From Paenibacillus aurantius (GTDB lineage Bacteria; Bacillota; Bacilli; Paenibacillales; NBRC-103111), in the NCBI RefSeq assembly GCF_032268605.1, contig NZ_CP130318.1:2390001-2454000 (forward strand): a DNA stretch of 64,000 bases. Direction: 5' to 3'. The position numbers and the translations under genes were made by a program. Shown in pieces: positions 55,794 to 64,000 of this stretch. Position 1 is the first letter of the stretch. Each line of letters opens with the position of its first letter. The notes under the pieces are model-generated. The model ran no database searches. It worked only from the letters and a program-made list of their open reading frames with translations, and was not told the DNA's origin.

Positions 55794-56702
55794 ATGCAGG
55801 AAATCATTTCGGAGCTTCAATCCGCCCAGGTAGGGGAAGTTCGCTTGAACGAACCTCTGGCGCCTCACACCACCTGGAAAATAGGCGGCCCCGCCGACGT
55901 CCTGGTCGTTCCCGGATCGAAGGAGCAGCTTGCTCAAACCGTCAAGCTGCTGCATAAGCACCGGGTCCCCTGGTTTGTGCTGGGCCGGGGATCCAATCTG
56001 CTCGTCGCGGATACCGGGATTAGAGGCGTGGTCGTGAAGCTGGGGCAAGCCTTCGAACAGGTTCGTTTTGAAGGGAATCTAGTCTATGCGGGCGGGGGGC
56101 TTTCATTCATCAAGCTCTGTGTCCTGACGGGAAAGGAAGGGCTGACCGGACTGGAATTCGCCGGGGGAATCCCCGGAAGCGTGGGTGGCGCCGTTTACAT
56201 GAACGCAGGGGCTCACGGGTCGGATGTGTCGCGAATTCTTAAGCAAGCCGAGGTGGTGCTCGATAATGGGGAGCGGGTGGTGCTGCAGAAGGAAGACCTG
56301 CAGTATGCTTACCGTCACTCCGTGCTTCACCGTCAGCCCGGCATCGTGACGGAAGCGGTCTTCGAGCTTCAGCCGGGCGACCGCAAGGAAATTGGTGCCG
56401 CGATGGCGGCCTACAAGGACCGGAGAATGCGGACTCAGCCGCTGCAGCTGGCAACGGCAGGAAGTACGTTCCGCAACCCGGAAGGCCATCATGCCGCGAA
56501 GCTGATCGAGGAAGCGGGGTTGAAAGGCCTGACCGTTGGGGGGGCCACAGTATCGACACAGCATGCCAACTTCATTATCAACACCGGCGAAGCTACGGCG
56601 AAAGATGTGCTCACTCTTATTGAGAAGATCCAAGCAATCGTCCAAGAAAAATACGGAATAACCCTAGTGCCCGAAGTTCTAGTTGCGGGTGACACCGACT
56701 GA
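55794..56702 (+). CDS. murB: UDP-N-acetylmuramate dehydrogenase
   Basis: MurB reduces UDP-GlcNAc-enolpyruvate to UDP-MurNAc with NADPH and FAD. The 302-residue protein has HTTWKIGGPADVLVVPGS, FAD-binding LGRGSNLLVADTGIRGVVVK, PGSVGGAVYMNAGAHGSDVS, the catalytic serine in TAGSTFRNPEGHHAAKLIEE and the terminal Glu region. It is the type II form of Gram-positives. AAGGAGGG precedes ATG 55794; the longer frame from 55740 has no ribosome binding site. Confidence 0.96.
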   Translation: MQEIISELQSAQVGEVRLNEPLAPHTTWKIGGPADVLVVPGSKEQLAQTVKLLHKHRVPWFVLGRGSNLLVADTGIRGVVVKLGQAFEQVRFEGNLVYAGGGLSFIKLCVLTGKEGLTGLEFAGGIPGSVGGAVYMNAGAHGSDVSRILKQAEVVLDNGERVVLQKEDLQYAYRHSVLHRQPGIVTEAVFELQPGDRKEIGAAMAAYKDRRMRTQPLQLATAGSTFRNPEGHHAAKLIEEAGLKGLTVGGATVSTQHANFIINTGEATAKDVLTLIEKIQAIVQEKYGITLVPEVLVAGDTD

Positions 56703-56748
56703 CGCTCGCCGCGACGGCTTGCTGTGCAAGCTTTCAGGAGGTGAGTTT

Positions 56749-58029
56749 TTGGAAAAATTGGTGATCGAAGGCGGACGGCCTCTCTCGGGGACCATGAGGA
56801 TTCAAGGGGCGAAGAATGCGGCCCTTCCCATTCTGGCAGCCTGTGTCCTCGCCGAAGGGACTTTTGCGATCGACAATGTTCCGGATCTGCTGGATATCCG
56901 GGTCATGCTGGATATCCTCCGCTCCTTGGGCTGCCGGGCGGAACATTCGGAAGAAACCGTTACGCTCGATATGGAGCCGCTTCATTCCTCCCACATACCG
57001 GAGGATTTGATGAAGTCCATGCGTTCTTCTATTTTTCTGATGGGGCCGCTTCTCGCAAGATTCGGTTCCGTTCAGGTCTACCAGCCGGGAGGCTGTGCCA
57101 TAGGCGAACGCAAGATCAACCTTCATCTTCAAGGGCTTGAAGCACTGGGAGCCCGCATTGAAGAGAAGGGGAGTACCATTATTTGTACGGCGGATAAGCT
57201 GGTCGGTGCCGAGATCCCGCTTGATTTCCCCAGTGTCGGGGCAACGGAAAACATCATGATGGCCGCCGCCACCGCCGATGGGATCACAACGATTCATAAT
57301 GCGGCCAGGGAGCCGGAGATTCAGGACCTTCAGAACTTTCTTAATGCCATGGGGGCCAAGATCTTCGGGGCGGGAACGAGCACGATAACCATTGAAGGGG
57401 TAAGCCGTCTCCATGCCTGCCGTTACCGGATCATCCCGGATAGAATCGTCACGGGAACGATGATGGTGGCCGCAGCCGTTACGCGGGGGAGCGTTACGCT
57501 TGAAAGGGTATGCCCGGCACATCTAACCTCGCTGATTCATGTGCTGAAGCGGGCAGGTGTTCAAATCTCCTGCAGCGGTGATATAATGAGCGTAAGCTGC
57601 GGCGCAAGGCCGAAGCTTGTCGAACGCATTGTCACGTCTCCTCATCCATCCTTTCCAACCGATTTGCAGTCTCTTATCATGGTTCTGCTTTCCTTGGCGG
57701 ACGGCTTGAGCATCATCAAGGAAACGGTGTTCGAAGGCCGCTTTAAGCATGTGGATGAGCTGTCCCGAATGGGGGCGGATATCCGGGTGGACCTCAATTC
57801 CGCCTTTATCCGTGGGGTTCCGAGGCTTTATGGGGCTACGGTGGAGGCTACCGATCTCAGGGCGGGTGCCGCCTTGGTCGTGGCGGGGTTGGCTGCCCAC
57901 GGGACGACCGTGGTGGAGCAGATTCATCATATCGACCGGGGTTATGATAGAATAGAGATTATGCTGAACCGTCTAGGAGCGAGCATCACGCGAAGCCGTG
58001 CTGTTGCCGAAAGCCCTCAGCCTACCTGA
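56749..58029 (+). CDS. murA: UDP-GlcNAc 1-carboxyvinyltransferase
   Basis: MurA commits UDP-GlcNAc to peptidoglycan by PEP addition, and is the fosfomycin target. The 426-residue protein shows IQGAKNAALPILAACVLAEG, the catalytic cysteine in PGGCAIGERKINLHLQGLEA, FPSVGATENIMMAAATADG and RAGAALVVAGLAAHG. The usual RPVDLH after the loop is RKINLH here, an unusual but conservative form. The TTG start at 56749 has an excellent CAGGAGGTGAG upstream; the frame open to 56683 is not used. In B. subtilis the main murA is outside this cluster. Confidence 0.95.
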   Translation: MEKLVIEGGRPLSGTMRIQGAKNAALPILAACVLAEGTFAIDNVPDLLDIRVMLDILRSLGCRAEHSEETVTLDMEPLHSSHIPEDLMKSMRSSIFLMGPLLARFGSVQVYQPGGCAIGERKINLHLQGLEALGARIEEKGSTIICTADKLVGAEIPLDFPSVGATENIMMAAATADGITTIHNAAREPEIQDLQNFLNAMGAKIFGAGTSTITIEGVSRLHACRYRIIPDRIVTGTMMVAAAVTRGSVTLERVCPAHLTSLIHVLKRAGVQISCSGDIMSVSCGARPKLVERIVTSPHPSFPTDLQSLIMVLLSLADGLSIIKETVFEGRFKHVDELSRMGADIRVDLNSAFIRGVPRLYGATVEATDLRAGAALVVAGLAAHGTTVVEQIHHIDRGYDRIEIMLNRLGASITRSRAVAESPQPT

Positions 58030-58177
58030 CCGGATGGACGGTAGGCGGGGAAGCATCCCTTGCCTTTAATCGGCAGGGACCAGGACGGCCCGGATTGGTT
58101 TACCATTATCAGAGGGAAACAGCGGGCACCCCTAATCCTAGTGATGGAGGAGCCCGTCAATTCCTTGTCAGAAGAAG

Positions 58178-58984
58178 GTGTCACGGTTGGCCGCGGATTC
58201 CAAAATTCCAGTGATGAAATCGGAGAGAAACAAAAAACCCGGCAGCCGCAAGCTGCTTTATTTGTTAATCGTCTTTTTTCTTATTGTATTCGCGATTCTA
58301 TTTTTTCAATCCTCTTTCAGCAAAATAACCTCTATTGAAATTGCGGGAAACGACGTGGTTTCCTCCGAGCAGATCGGACAAGCCTCGCAGGCGGCCGTGG
58401 GGGACCAGTTTTTTGCGGTCGGTTCCTCCGTTGTAGAAGAGAGGGTCAAAGCTCTCCAAACGATAGAGTCCGTTCAGGTGACGAAGTCGTTCCCGGGCAA
58501 GATACGGATTGAGGTCAAGGAGTATCCACGGGCCGCTTATCAGCTTACCCCGGAAGGAAGCATCGAGGTGCTGATGGCGGACGGAAGCGCCTACCCGGTC
58601 AAGGACAAAGGCGCCGTGATCGACAAGCCGATTCTGACCAACTGGGGATCGGAGACCCCCGAAAGGGCCGCCCTATGCAAGGTGCTGGCCGGGATCAATC
58701 CGGCGCTTCTTTCGGATATATCCGAGATCAAGCCCGACCCGTCGGCCGCCTATCCGGACAAGATTAAACTTTTTACACGGTCCCAGTTTGAGGTGATTAC
58801 CCGAATAGCTTTACTAGGCGACAAGATTCAATACCTGGATTTTATGATCAACGAATTTAAGGAGAGAAATAATGGAGCGACCGGAATTCTGACCCTGCTC
58901 GATACGGACCGCGGGAGCCTGTTCGGCAAGGATGCCGGCTCCGCCGAGACAAGCGACGGGAACAAGGATTCCAAGAAGAGGTAA
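58178..58984 (+). CDS. divIB: Cell division protein DivIB (FtsQ)
   Basis: The 268-residue bitopic protein has a basic cytoplasmic N-terminus, a TM segment (about residues 26-46, LLYLLIVFFLIVFAILFFQS), then the POTRA domain starting SKITSIEIAGNDVVSSEQIG and a beta domain (RIEVKEYPRAAYQLTPEG). It recruits the FtsL/DivIC/PbpB septal complex. The GTG at 58178 is used by default; ATG 58214 (MKSERNKKPG) is an alternative and neither has a strong ribosome binding site. The Ser/Lys-rich tail is probably disordered. Confidence 0.88.
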   Translation: MSRLAADSKIPVMKSERNKKPGSRKLLYLLIVFFLIVFAILFFQSSFSKITSIEIAGNDVVSSEQIGQASQAAVGDQFFAVGSSVVEERVKALQTIESVQVTKSFPGKIRIEVKEYPRAAYQLTPEGSIEVLMADGSAYPVKDKGAVIDKPILTNWGSETPERAALCKVLAGINPALLSDISEIKPDPSAAYPDKIKLFTRSQFEVITRIALLGDKIQYLDFMINEFKERNNGATGILTLLDTDRGSLFGKDAGSAETSDGNKDSKKR

Positions 58985-59237
58985 TGGGTTCCAGAACCCA
59001 AAAAAGACTACTCTTTGTATGGAAATAGTGTTAAAATTGAACTCATGGCATCTAACGGGACAGGCTTTCATCCGATCTTTTCCAGCTTTGTCCGGCCGGT
59101 ACCAGAGACACTTTTTCTCATTATTAACCATATAAAAAAATTGTAGAAAAAAGAGGGAAAATAGGAACCATGTTGAATATGTACAGGAACCATTTTGCCA
59201 TCAACATTCACGATTACATTCCGGGAGGTGCCTAAGG

Positions 59238-60467
59238 TTGAGCGGCAATGATATCATTGTTAGTCTGGACATTGGTACATCCAAGGTTCGTGCTATAATT
59301 GGAGAAGTAACCAATGGAGCCATTAACATAATCGGGGTCGGGGCTGCCGAATCGGAAGGCATCCGCAAGGGCTCGATCGTCGATATAGACCAGACGGTTC
59401 AATCCATACGCAATGCCGTCGAGCATGCCGAGCGTATGGTGGGAATTGAGATACATGACGTTTACGTAGGAATTACCGGCAATCACATAGCGCTTCAGCC
59501 AAGCCACGGAGTGGTCGCCGTTTCTAATGAAGACAGAGAAATCGGGGAAGAAGACATCGAACGGGTGCTTCAAGCTTCACGCGTTATCGCTCTGCCTCCG
59601 GAGCGTGAAATTATCGGAGTCGTGTCCAAACAATACTTAGTCGACGGGCTTGAAGGCATTCAAGATCCGAGAGGAATGATCGGCGTCAGGCTGGAAGTCG
59701 AAGCCACCATTATTACCGGCGCCAAAACCGCTATACATAACCTGCGCCGCGTCGTAGAGAAAGCCGGCTTGAACACAGCCGACATGGTCCTTATGTCGCT
59801 TGCATCCGGAAACCTTACCCTGTCCAAGGATGAGAAGACCATTGGGACCATTCTCGTCGATATCGGAGCAGGCTCTACTACCATTGCCGTTTTTGAGAAT
59901 GGAACAATTGCCGCCACTTCCACGCTTCCCATCGGCGGTGACCTGATTACAAGCGACATTTCTTACGGCTTGCACACGCAGATGGAACATGCGGAGAAAG
60001 TCAAGCTTAAATTCGGCTGCGCCCAGGTAGCGGTTGCGGCCGAAGATCAAGTCTTCAAGGTGCCGAGAATCGGCAGCAACACCGAGAAGGAATTTTCCCA
60101 AGTGGATCTGGCGAATATCGTAGAGCCGCGTGTGCAGGAGATTTTCCAGCTGATTCGCGGAGAAGCTTACCGGCTGGGCTATGGGGATGTTCCCGGAGGA
60201 TATGTGCTTACAGGAGGAACCGTCACCATGCCGGGGATGCTTCCGATTGCCCAAGCGGAGCTGGCCGCCTCGGTCCGGATCGCTACACCCGATTTCATCG
60301 GGGTGCGTGATCCATCCTATACCAGCGGTGTAGGCATTATTCAGCATGTGACCAAGTCGATTCGGCACCGTGTGCCGACGACAATGAAAATCCCCGCCAA
60401 GAAGCCGGCAAAGGAGAAAACAGGCTGGTTTGATAAGGTCAAAAATTGGTTAAGTGAATTTATCTGA
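59238..60467 (+). CDS. ftsA: Cell division protein FtsA
   Basis: FtsA is an actin-like ATPase that links FtsZ filaments to the membrane. The 409-residue protein opens with IIVSLDIGTSKVRAIIGE (phosphate loop 1). It has the SHS2/1C subdomain, ILVDIGAGSTTIAVFENGTI (phosphate 2), LTGGTVTMPGMLPIAQAEL (adenosine) and the C-terminal amphipathic helix WFDKVKNWLSEFI. The start is TTG 59238 with GGGAGGTG upstream. The preceding 253 bases hold no gene; an ftsAZ promoter probably lies there, but I could not assign one with confidence. Confidence 0.96.
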   Translation: MSGNDIIVSLDIGTSKVRAIIGEVTNGAINIIGVGAAESEGIRKGSIVDIDQTVQSIRNAVEHAERMVGIEIHDVYVGITGNHIALQPSHGVVAVSNEDREIGEEDIERVLQASRVIALPPEREIIGVVSKQYLVDGLEGIQDPRGMIGVRLEVEATIITGAKTAIHNLRRVVEKAGLNTADMVLMSLASGNLTLSKDEKTIGTILVDIGAGSTTIAVFENGTIAATSTLPIGGDLITSDISYGLHTQMEHAEKVKLKFGCAQVAVAAEDQVFKVPRIGSNTEKEFSQVDLANIVEPRVQEIFQLIRGEAYRLGYGDVPGGYVLTGGTVTMPGMLPIAQAELAASVRIATPDFIGVRDPSYTSGVGIIQHVTKSIRHRVPTTMKIPAKKPAKEKTGWFDKVKNWLSEFI

Positions 60468-60536
60468 TGCCGAAAGTGCGGAGCAAGTATAGGCTGCTCA
60501 GGTTGACGAGGATTAGTGAGGAGGATAATAATCGCT

Positions 60537-61667
60537 ATGTTTGAATTTGATCTGGATGTAGATCAGCTGGCGACAATCAAGGTGATTGGCGTCGGCGGCG
60601 GCGGCAGCAATGCTGTCAACCGAATGATAGAGAACGGAATTCAGGGCGTGGAATTCATCACGGTAAATACGGATGCCCAAGCCTTAAATCTGGCCAGGTC
60701 GGAGGCCAAGCTTAAGATCGGCGAGAAGCTGACTAGAGGTCTCGGGGCAGGCGCCAACCCGGAAGTCGGCAAGAAAGCGGCGGAAGAGTCGAGAGAAGCC
60801 ATTATCCAATCCCTTAAAGGGGCGGACCTGGTGTTCGTTACCGCCGGAATGGGCGGAGGAACGGGTACGGGAGCGGCTCCGGTCATCGCCGAAATCGCCA
60901 AGGAATGCGGAGCCCTGACGGTGGGCGTCGTAACCCGCCCGTTTACATTCGAGGGCCGCAAGCGGGCCATGCAGGCGGAGCAGGGCATTAACGCCCTTAA
61001 GGAAAAGGTGGATACACTAATTGTTATCCCGAACGATCGGCTGCTTGAGATCGTGGACAAGAAGACCCCGATGATTGAAGCCTTCCGGGAAGCGGATAAC
61101 GTTCTTCGCCAAGGGGTGCAGGGCATCTCGGACTTGATCATGGTTCCGGGTCTGATTAACCTTGACTTTGCCGATGTCAAAACCATCATGACCGAGCGCG
61201 GATCCGCGCTTATGGGAATCGGGCTTGGCACAGGCGAGAACCGCGCAGCGGAAGCCGCCAAGAAAGCCATCATGAGCCCTTTGCTGGAGACTTCTATTGA
61301 AGGAGCCCGCGGGGTTATCATGAACATTACGGGGGGAGCCAACCTCAGCTTGTACGAAGTCAACGAGGCGGCTGAAATCGTCATCGCGGCTTCCGATCCG
61401 GAGGTTAACGTGATCTTCGGTGCCATTATCGACGAGACGCTGAAAGAGGAAATCAAGGTAACGGTTATTGCGACCGGCTTCGAAACCAAAGCCCATGTCG
61501 CTCCTCCTATTAAACGTCCCCAGCCTGCTCAGCAGCAGCAACAACAGCAGACCGAGCAGACGGAATCGAGATCGTCTAACCTGCGTCCTTTCGGAGCTCA
61601 GCCTTCCGGGGATCAGCTGGACATTCCTACGTTCTTGCGGAACCGCAAAAACCATAACAACGACTAA
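60537..61667 (+). CDS. ftsZ: Cell division protein FtsZ
   Basis: FtsZ is a tubulin-like GTPase that forms the Z ring at midcell. The 376-residue protein has [20 protein letters not shown], the tubulin signature [35 protein letters not shown] and [16 protein letters not shown] disordered linker follows with a glutamine run ([15 protein letters not shown]). The conserved C-terminal peptide [10 protein letters not shown] binds FtsA/SepF/EzrA. ATG 60537 ([11 protein letters not shown]) has GAGGAGG upstream; an in-frame start at 60516 is unlikely. A terminator follows. Confidence 0.98.
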   Translation: MFEFDLDVDQLATIKVIGVGGGGSNAVNRMIENGIQGVEFITVNTDAQALNLARSEAKLKIGEKLTRGLGAGANPEVGKKAAEESREAIIQSLKGADLVFVTAGMGGGTGTGAAPVIAEIAKECGALTVGVVTRPFTFEGRKRAMQAEQGINALKEKVDTLIVIPNDRLLEIVDKKTPMIEAFREADNVLRQGVQGISDLIMVPGLINLDFADVKTIMTERGSALMGIGLGTGENRAAEAAKKAIMSPLLETSIEGARGVIMNITGGANLSLYEVNEAAEIVIAASDPEVNVIFGAIIDETLKEEIKVTVIATGFETKAHVAPPIKRPQPAQQQQQQQTEQTESRSSNLRPFGAQPSGDQLDIPTFLRNRKNHNND

Positions 61668-61693
61668 CGGCTGGTTAGCTTATTTTTATGACG

Positions 61694-61733
61694 AAACCGC
61701 TCTTCCTTCTTCTGAAGGGGAGCGGTTTTTTGT
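61694..61733 (+). terminator. Intrinsic terminator after ftsZ
   Basis: AAACCGCTC pairs with GAGCGGTTT, enclosing an inner CCTTC/GAAGG stem, and is followed by TTTTTTG. It ends the division cluster. Confidence 0.85.
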
Positions 61734-61827
61734 TGGGAAAAAGCCTCGGGAGGGCGGCCGCGATATAAGTCGGAATAACAGGAATCCCATGAATAAGAGC
61801 GGGAAGCAACGCATATATAGTATAGCC

Positions 61828-61894
61828 TTCGACAAAAAAACAGGCTCCCCCCCGGCGGAAACAGACAGACTTAGCGGGAGGCATCCCGTATACT
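61828..61894 (+). promoter_or_regulatory. Spo0A box and -10 of the spoIIG operon
   Basis: TTCGACAAA (61828-61836) is a perfect reverse-orientation Spo0A box (consensus TTTGTCGAA). A TATACT hexamer at 61889-61894 is a possible -10 without a good TTGACA partner, as expected for a Spo0A-activated sigma-A promoter. The start site would be near 61901, placing the box at about -73 to -65. Confidence 0.6.
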
Positions 61895-61932
61895 GGGTTC
61901 ATCGTCAATCGCCGGGATGGGGAGGAATGCGG

Positions 61933-62832
61933 TTGGTCGTTTATCTGGATCTCTTGTTCCTCTTTAACTTTGCGGTGGACGGGGCCTTGCTGCTGACGAC
62001 GGCCTGGGTTTCCCATACCAAGGTCCGCGCCTGGAGGGTAGCCGCTTCTGCGGCCATCGGGGCCCTTTACGTTATTTTTATGCTTTACCCGCAGCTTTCC
62101 TTCCTTTTTACGCTGGGCATCAAATTTATTTTTTCGGTGCTGATGATCGGCACCGCCTTCGGGTTTCGTCCGGTTAAACGGTTTTGGCGGCACATGGGGG
62201 CGTTCTATCTTGTTAATTTTGCGGCGGCCGGAAGCGTGATCGGGGTTTATTATTTCTTTTTGTCCTCCAGTGAACTGATGGACGGGTTTCTGTTCTCGAT
62301 GATGGGCGTTCCCGGCACCACCTTGATCGTCGTTACGCTGCCGCTTCTCGTCTGGCTGTACCTTAAGGTGTTTCATACCGCTCGTCGGCAGACCGAGATG
62401 CTTAGCTACATGGCGGAGGTGGAGGTATGCATCGACGACTTCCATTACCAGTGCACCGGTCTAATCGATACGGGCAATCATCTGTACGATCCGCTGACTA
62501 AGACGCCGGTGATGATCATGGAGGCCGGACAGTGGAAGGAAGTGCTGCCGGAGACGTGGATGAAGCGGATTCGCCAGGCGGAGGTCGATCAGATCGTGGC
62601 CGCCCTGGGAACGGAGGAGTTCGCCTGGCAGGACCGCCTGAGGCTGGTGCCTTACCGGGGCGTAAACCGGGGAACCCAGTTCATGCTGGCGATCAAGCCC
62701 GACCGGGTCACGGTTCGGTATAACGAGAAACGGGTAGAGACGCAGAAGGTTTTAGTGGGATTGGACGGCGGGCAGCTCAGCTCGGACGGGGCTTACCAGG
62801 CGATCCTGCATCCTACCCTGCTGGAGGCGTAA
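61933..62832 (+). CDS. spoIIGA: Sigma-E processing peptidase SpoIIGA
   Basis: SpoIIGA is a membrane aspartic protease that activates pro-SigE in the mother cell in response to SpoIIR from the forespore. The 299-residue protein has five N-terminal membrane segments ([20 protein letters not shown] first) and a C-terminal protease half with the catalytic Asp in [19 protein letters not shown] and [23 protein letters not shown] 61933 is favoured because GGGGAGG lies seven bases upstream; the ATG at 61927 is only one base from it. The open frame upstream to 61468 lies within ftsZ and is not coding. Confidence 0.94.
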   Translation: MVVYLDLLFLFNFAVDGALLLTTAWVSHTKVRAWRVAASAAIGALYVIFMLYPQLSFLFTLGIKFIFSVLMIGTAFGFRPVKRFWRHMGAFYLVNFAAAGSVIGVYYFFLSSSELMDGFLFSMMGVPGTTLIVVTLPLLVWLYLKVFHTARRQTEMLSYMAEVEVCIDDFHYQCTGLIDTGNHLYDPLTKTPVMIMEAGQWKEVLPETWMKRIRQAEVDQIVAALGTEEFAWQDRLRLVPYRGVNRGTQFMLAIKPDRVTVRYNEKRVETQKVLVGLDGGQLSSDGAYQAILHPTLLEA

Positions 62833-62870
62833 TCCGGCGTCGATTCATTTTATTACAGGAGGAACTGGTT

Positions 62871-63593
62871 ATGCTATTAAAATGGAAAATGCTGCTGCAG
62901 CTCAATTATTACCGTCTGCTCCTGCTCGTGGGGCTTAAGGGAAATGAGATTTATTATATCGGGGGTAGCGAGGCGCTCCCTCCGCCTTTAACGAGAGAAG
63001 AGGAGGAATACCTTCTTCAGAAGCTTCCAAGCGGAGATGCGGCCATTCGCGCCATGCTGATCGAACGAAACCTTCGGCTCGTCGTTTACATCGCGCGGAA
63101 ATTCGAGAATACGGGAATCAACATCGAGGACCTCGTGTCGATCGGGGCGATCGGCTTGATCAAAGCGGTCAACACTTTCGACCCCGAGAAGAAAATCAAG
63201 CTGGCCACATACGCCTCCCGCTGTATTGAGAACGAGATCCTCATGTACCTTCGCCGGAACAGCAAAATCCGCACCGAGGTTTCGTTCGATGAGCCGCTAA
63301 ACATCGACTGGGACGGAAACGAACTTCTCCTGTCGGATGTCCTGGGAACCGAGAACGATACGATCTACCGGAACATTGAAGAGCAGGTGGACCGCAAGCT
63401 TCTTCATAAGGCGCTCGATAAGCTGACGGAACGGGAGCGGGTGATCATGGAGCTCCGGTTCGGCCTTCAGGACGGGGAGGAGAAGACCCAGAAGGATGTC
63501 GCTGATCTTCTCGGCATCTCCCAATCGTACATATCCCGCCTGGAAAAACGGATTATCAAACGGCTCCGCAAGGAGTTCAACAAAATGGTGTAA
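62871..63593 (+). CDS. sigE: Sporulation sigma factor SigE (pro-form)
   Basis: This 240-residue protein is the early mother-cell sigma factor. The N-terminal pro-sequence (about residues 1-27) leads into [20 protein letters not shown], which contains the SpoIIGA cleavage region. Region 2 ([40 protein letters not shown]) and region 4 ([19 protein letters not shown]) follow. AGGAGGAACTGGTT precedes ATG 62871. It forms the spoIIG operon with spoIIGA and is followed by a terminator and then sigG, the conserved order. Confidence 0.98.
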   Translation: MLLKWKMLLQLNYYRLLLLVGLKGNEIYYIGGSEALPPPLTREEEEYLLQKLPSGDAAIRAMLIERNLRLVVYIARKFENTGINIEDLVSIGAIGLIKAVNTFDPEKKIKLATYASRCIENEILMYLRRNSKIRTEVSFDEPLNIDWDGNELLLSDVLGTENDTIYRNIEEQVDRKLLHKALDKLTERERVIMELRFGLQDGEEKTQKDVADLLGISQSYISRLEKRIIKRLRKEFNKMV

Positions 63594-63602
63594 GACACGC
63601 AT

Positions 63603-63630
63603 GAAAAACGGCCGTCCGGCCGTTTTTTTG
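63603..63630 (+). terminator. Intrinsic terminator after sigE
   Basis: ACGGCC pairs with GGCCGT around a four-base loop, flanked by A and T runs (TTTTTTT downstream). Confidence 0.9.
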
Positions 63631-63784
63631 GTGTCCTCGGCTGGCGATGCCGTTCTCTAAAGGAAACAACTTTGGCTAGGTCCTGAAAGGAGATAAAGAA
63701 ATAAAGAAACGGGAAAGCGTTTTATTTCAAGGGGTTCTCGTTGATGGAAGCCATTTCCGTTCTTTTTAGGGAACGTTTAGTGGC

Positions 63785-63812
63785 GCATAAAAAAATTTTC
63801 CAAGGAGATAAT
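63785..63812 (+). promoter_or_regulatory. Forespore-type (SigF/SigG) promoter of sigG
   Basis: GCATA (63785-63789) fits the shared SigF/SigG -35, and GGAGATAAT (63804-63812) fits the SigF -10 pattern GGNRANANT, with a 14-base spacer, one shorter than usual. In B. subtilis sigG is read by SigF and then SigG. Confidence 0.5.
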
Positions 63813-63846
63813 GTACAGTAATGTTTCTCCTTGGGAGGTAATCACG

Positions 63847-64000
63847 ATGACCCGAAACAAAGTAGAAATTTGCGGCGTTGATACTTCTAAACTGCCGGTT
63901 TTGACTAACACCGAGATGCGCGAGCTTTTCGTGGAACTCCAGACCAAGAACGAGCGGTCGGCAAGAGAGAAATTGGTTAACGGCAACCTGCGCCTGGTGC
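63847..64000 (+). CDS. sigG: Sporulation sigma factor SigG, 3' truncated by window edge
   Basis: Only the first 51 residues are inside the window. NKVEICGVDTSKLPVLTN and SAREKLVNGNLRLV match the N-terminus of SigG, the late forespore sigma factor of about 260 residues. GGGAGGTAATCACG precedes ATG 63847. It follows sigE as in other endospore formers and has its own forespore-type promoter. Confidence 0.96.
   Translation, partial: MTRNKVEICGVDTSKLPVLTNTEMRELFVELQTKNERSAREKLVNGNLRLV

Noticed and set aside
61531-61560. CAG/CAA run in ftsZ as a possible unstable microsatellite
   Set aside because: It encodes the glutamine-rich disordered linker common in FtsZ; the mixed CAG/CAA codons make slippage unlikely.
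61468-61932. N-terminal extension of SpoIIGA overlapping ftsZ
   Set aside because: It overlaps ftsZ and crosses its terminator and the Spo0A box; SpoIIGA proteins begin with the first membrane segment.

Overview
The window is a stretch of chromosome from a spore-forming, meso-diaminopimelate-type Firmicute. Gene order and protein sequences point to Paenibacillaceae (Paenibacillus or a close relative), with fairly high GC, many TTG/GTG start codons and strong AGGAGG ribosome binding sites. Evidence for this is the run glyS-yqfL-yqxD-dnaG-rpoD-trmK-yqfO, the typA-ylaH group with a PhoH-family gene, the nifZ-thiI pair, bshC (bacillithiol), a dcw cell-wall/division cluster containing spoVD and spoVE, and the spoIIGA-sigE-sigG sporulation locus. 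I saw no insertion sequence, prophage, CRISPR array, tRNA or rRNA.

Layout. 1-9149: 5'-truncated glyS, the PPDK regulator, a YaiI/YqxD protein, DNA primase, housekeeping sigma factor, a membrane protein of unknown function, tRNA m1A22 methyltransferase and a Nif3/YqfO protein. 9221-9648: RNase P RNA, which reads as the class A (E. coli-like) form. 9748-24434: a secreted subtilase, YpuI, DUF1540 and small membrane proteins, a lytic transglycosylase, cysteine desulfurase and a frameshifted thiI, pterin carbinolamine dehydratase, a TerC protein, typA-ylaH and partners, a YhcN/YlaJ lipoprotein and a PIN-PhoH ATPase. 24607-31956: an orphan solute-binding protein, secreted coiled-coil and lipoprotein genes, a MidA-like methyltransferase, DUF2626, an RsfA-type regulator, panE and a ComFB-like gene. 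32315-37943: a complete oligopeptide ABC transporter (A-B-C-D-F). 38058-41411: bshC, adenosylhomocysteinase and a small unknown gene. 41537-61733: the dcw cluster from the mraZ promoter to the terminator after ftsZ. 61828-64000: the spoIIG operon and the start of sigG.

How the genes work together. The dcw cluster encodes peptidoglycan precursor synthesis from MurA through MurG, septal synthesis (PbpB, FtsL, DivIB) and the Z ring (FtsA, FtsZ). The spore-specific SpoVD/SpoVE pair is embedded in it. MurF and MurA are inside the cluster, unlike in Bacillus subtilis. SpoIIGA activates pro-SigE, and SigG follows in the forespore. Readable control signals include a sigma-A promoter with three 10-bp-spaced MraZ boxes before mraZ, a perfect Spo0A box before spoIIGA, a forespore-type promoter before sigG and possible tandem Spo0A-like boxes before the opp operon.

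This is mainly a conserved housekeeping region, and no clearly new multi-gene system was found. The most useful leads are the class A RNase P RNA, the single-base frameshift in thiI, the opp upstream boxes, a 12-bp inverted repeat with a 67-bp interior after thiI, and several conserved-looking genes of unknown function.
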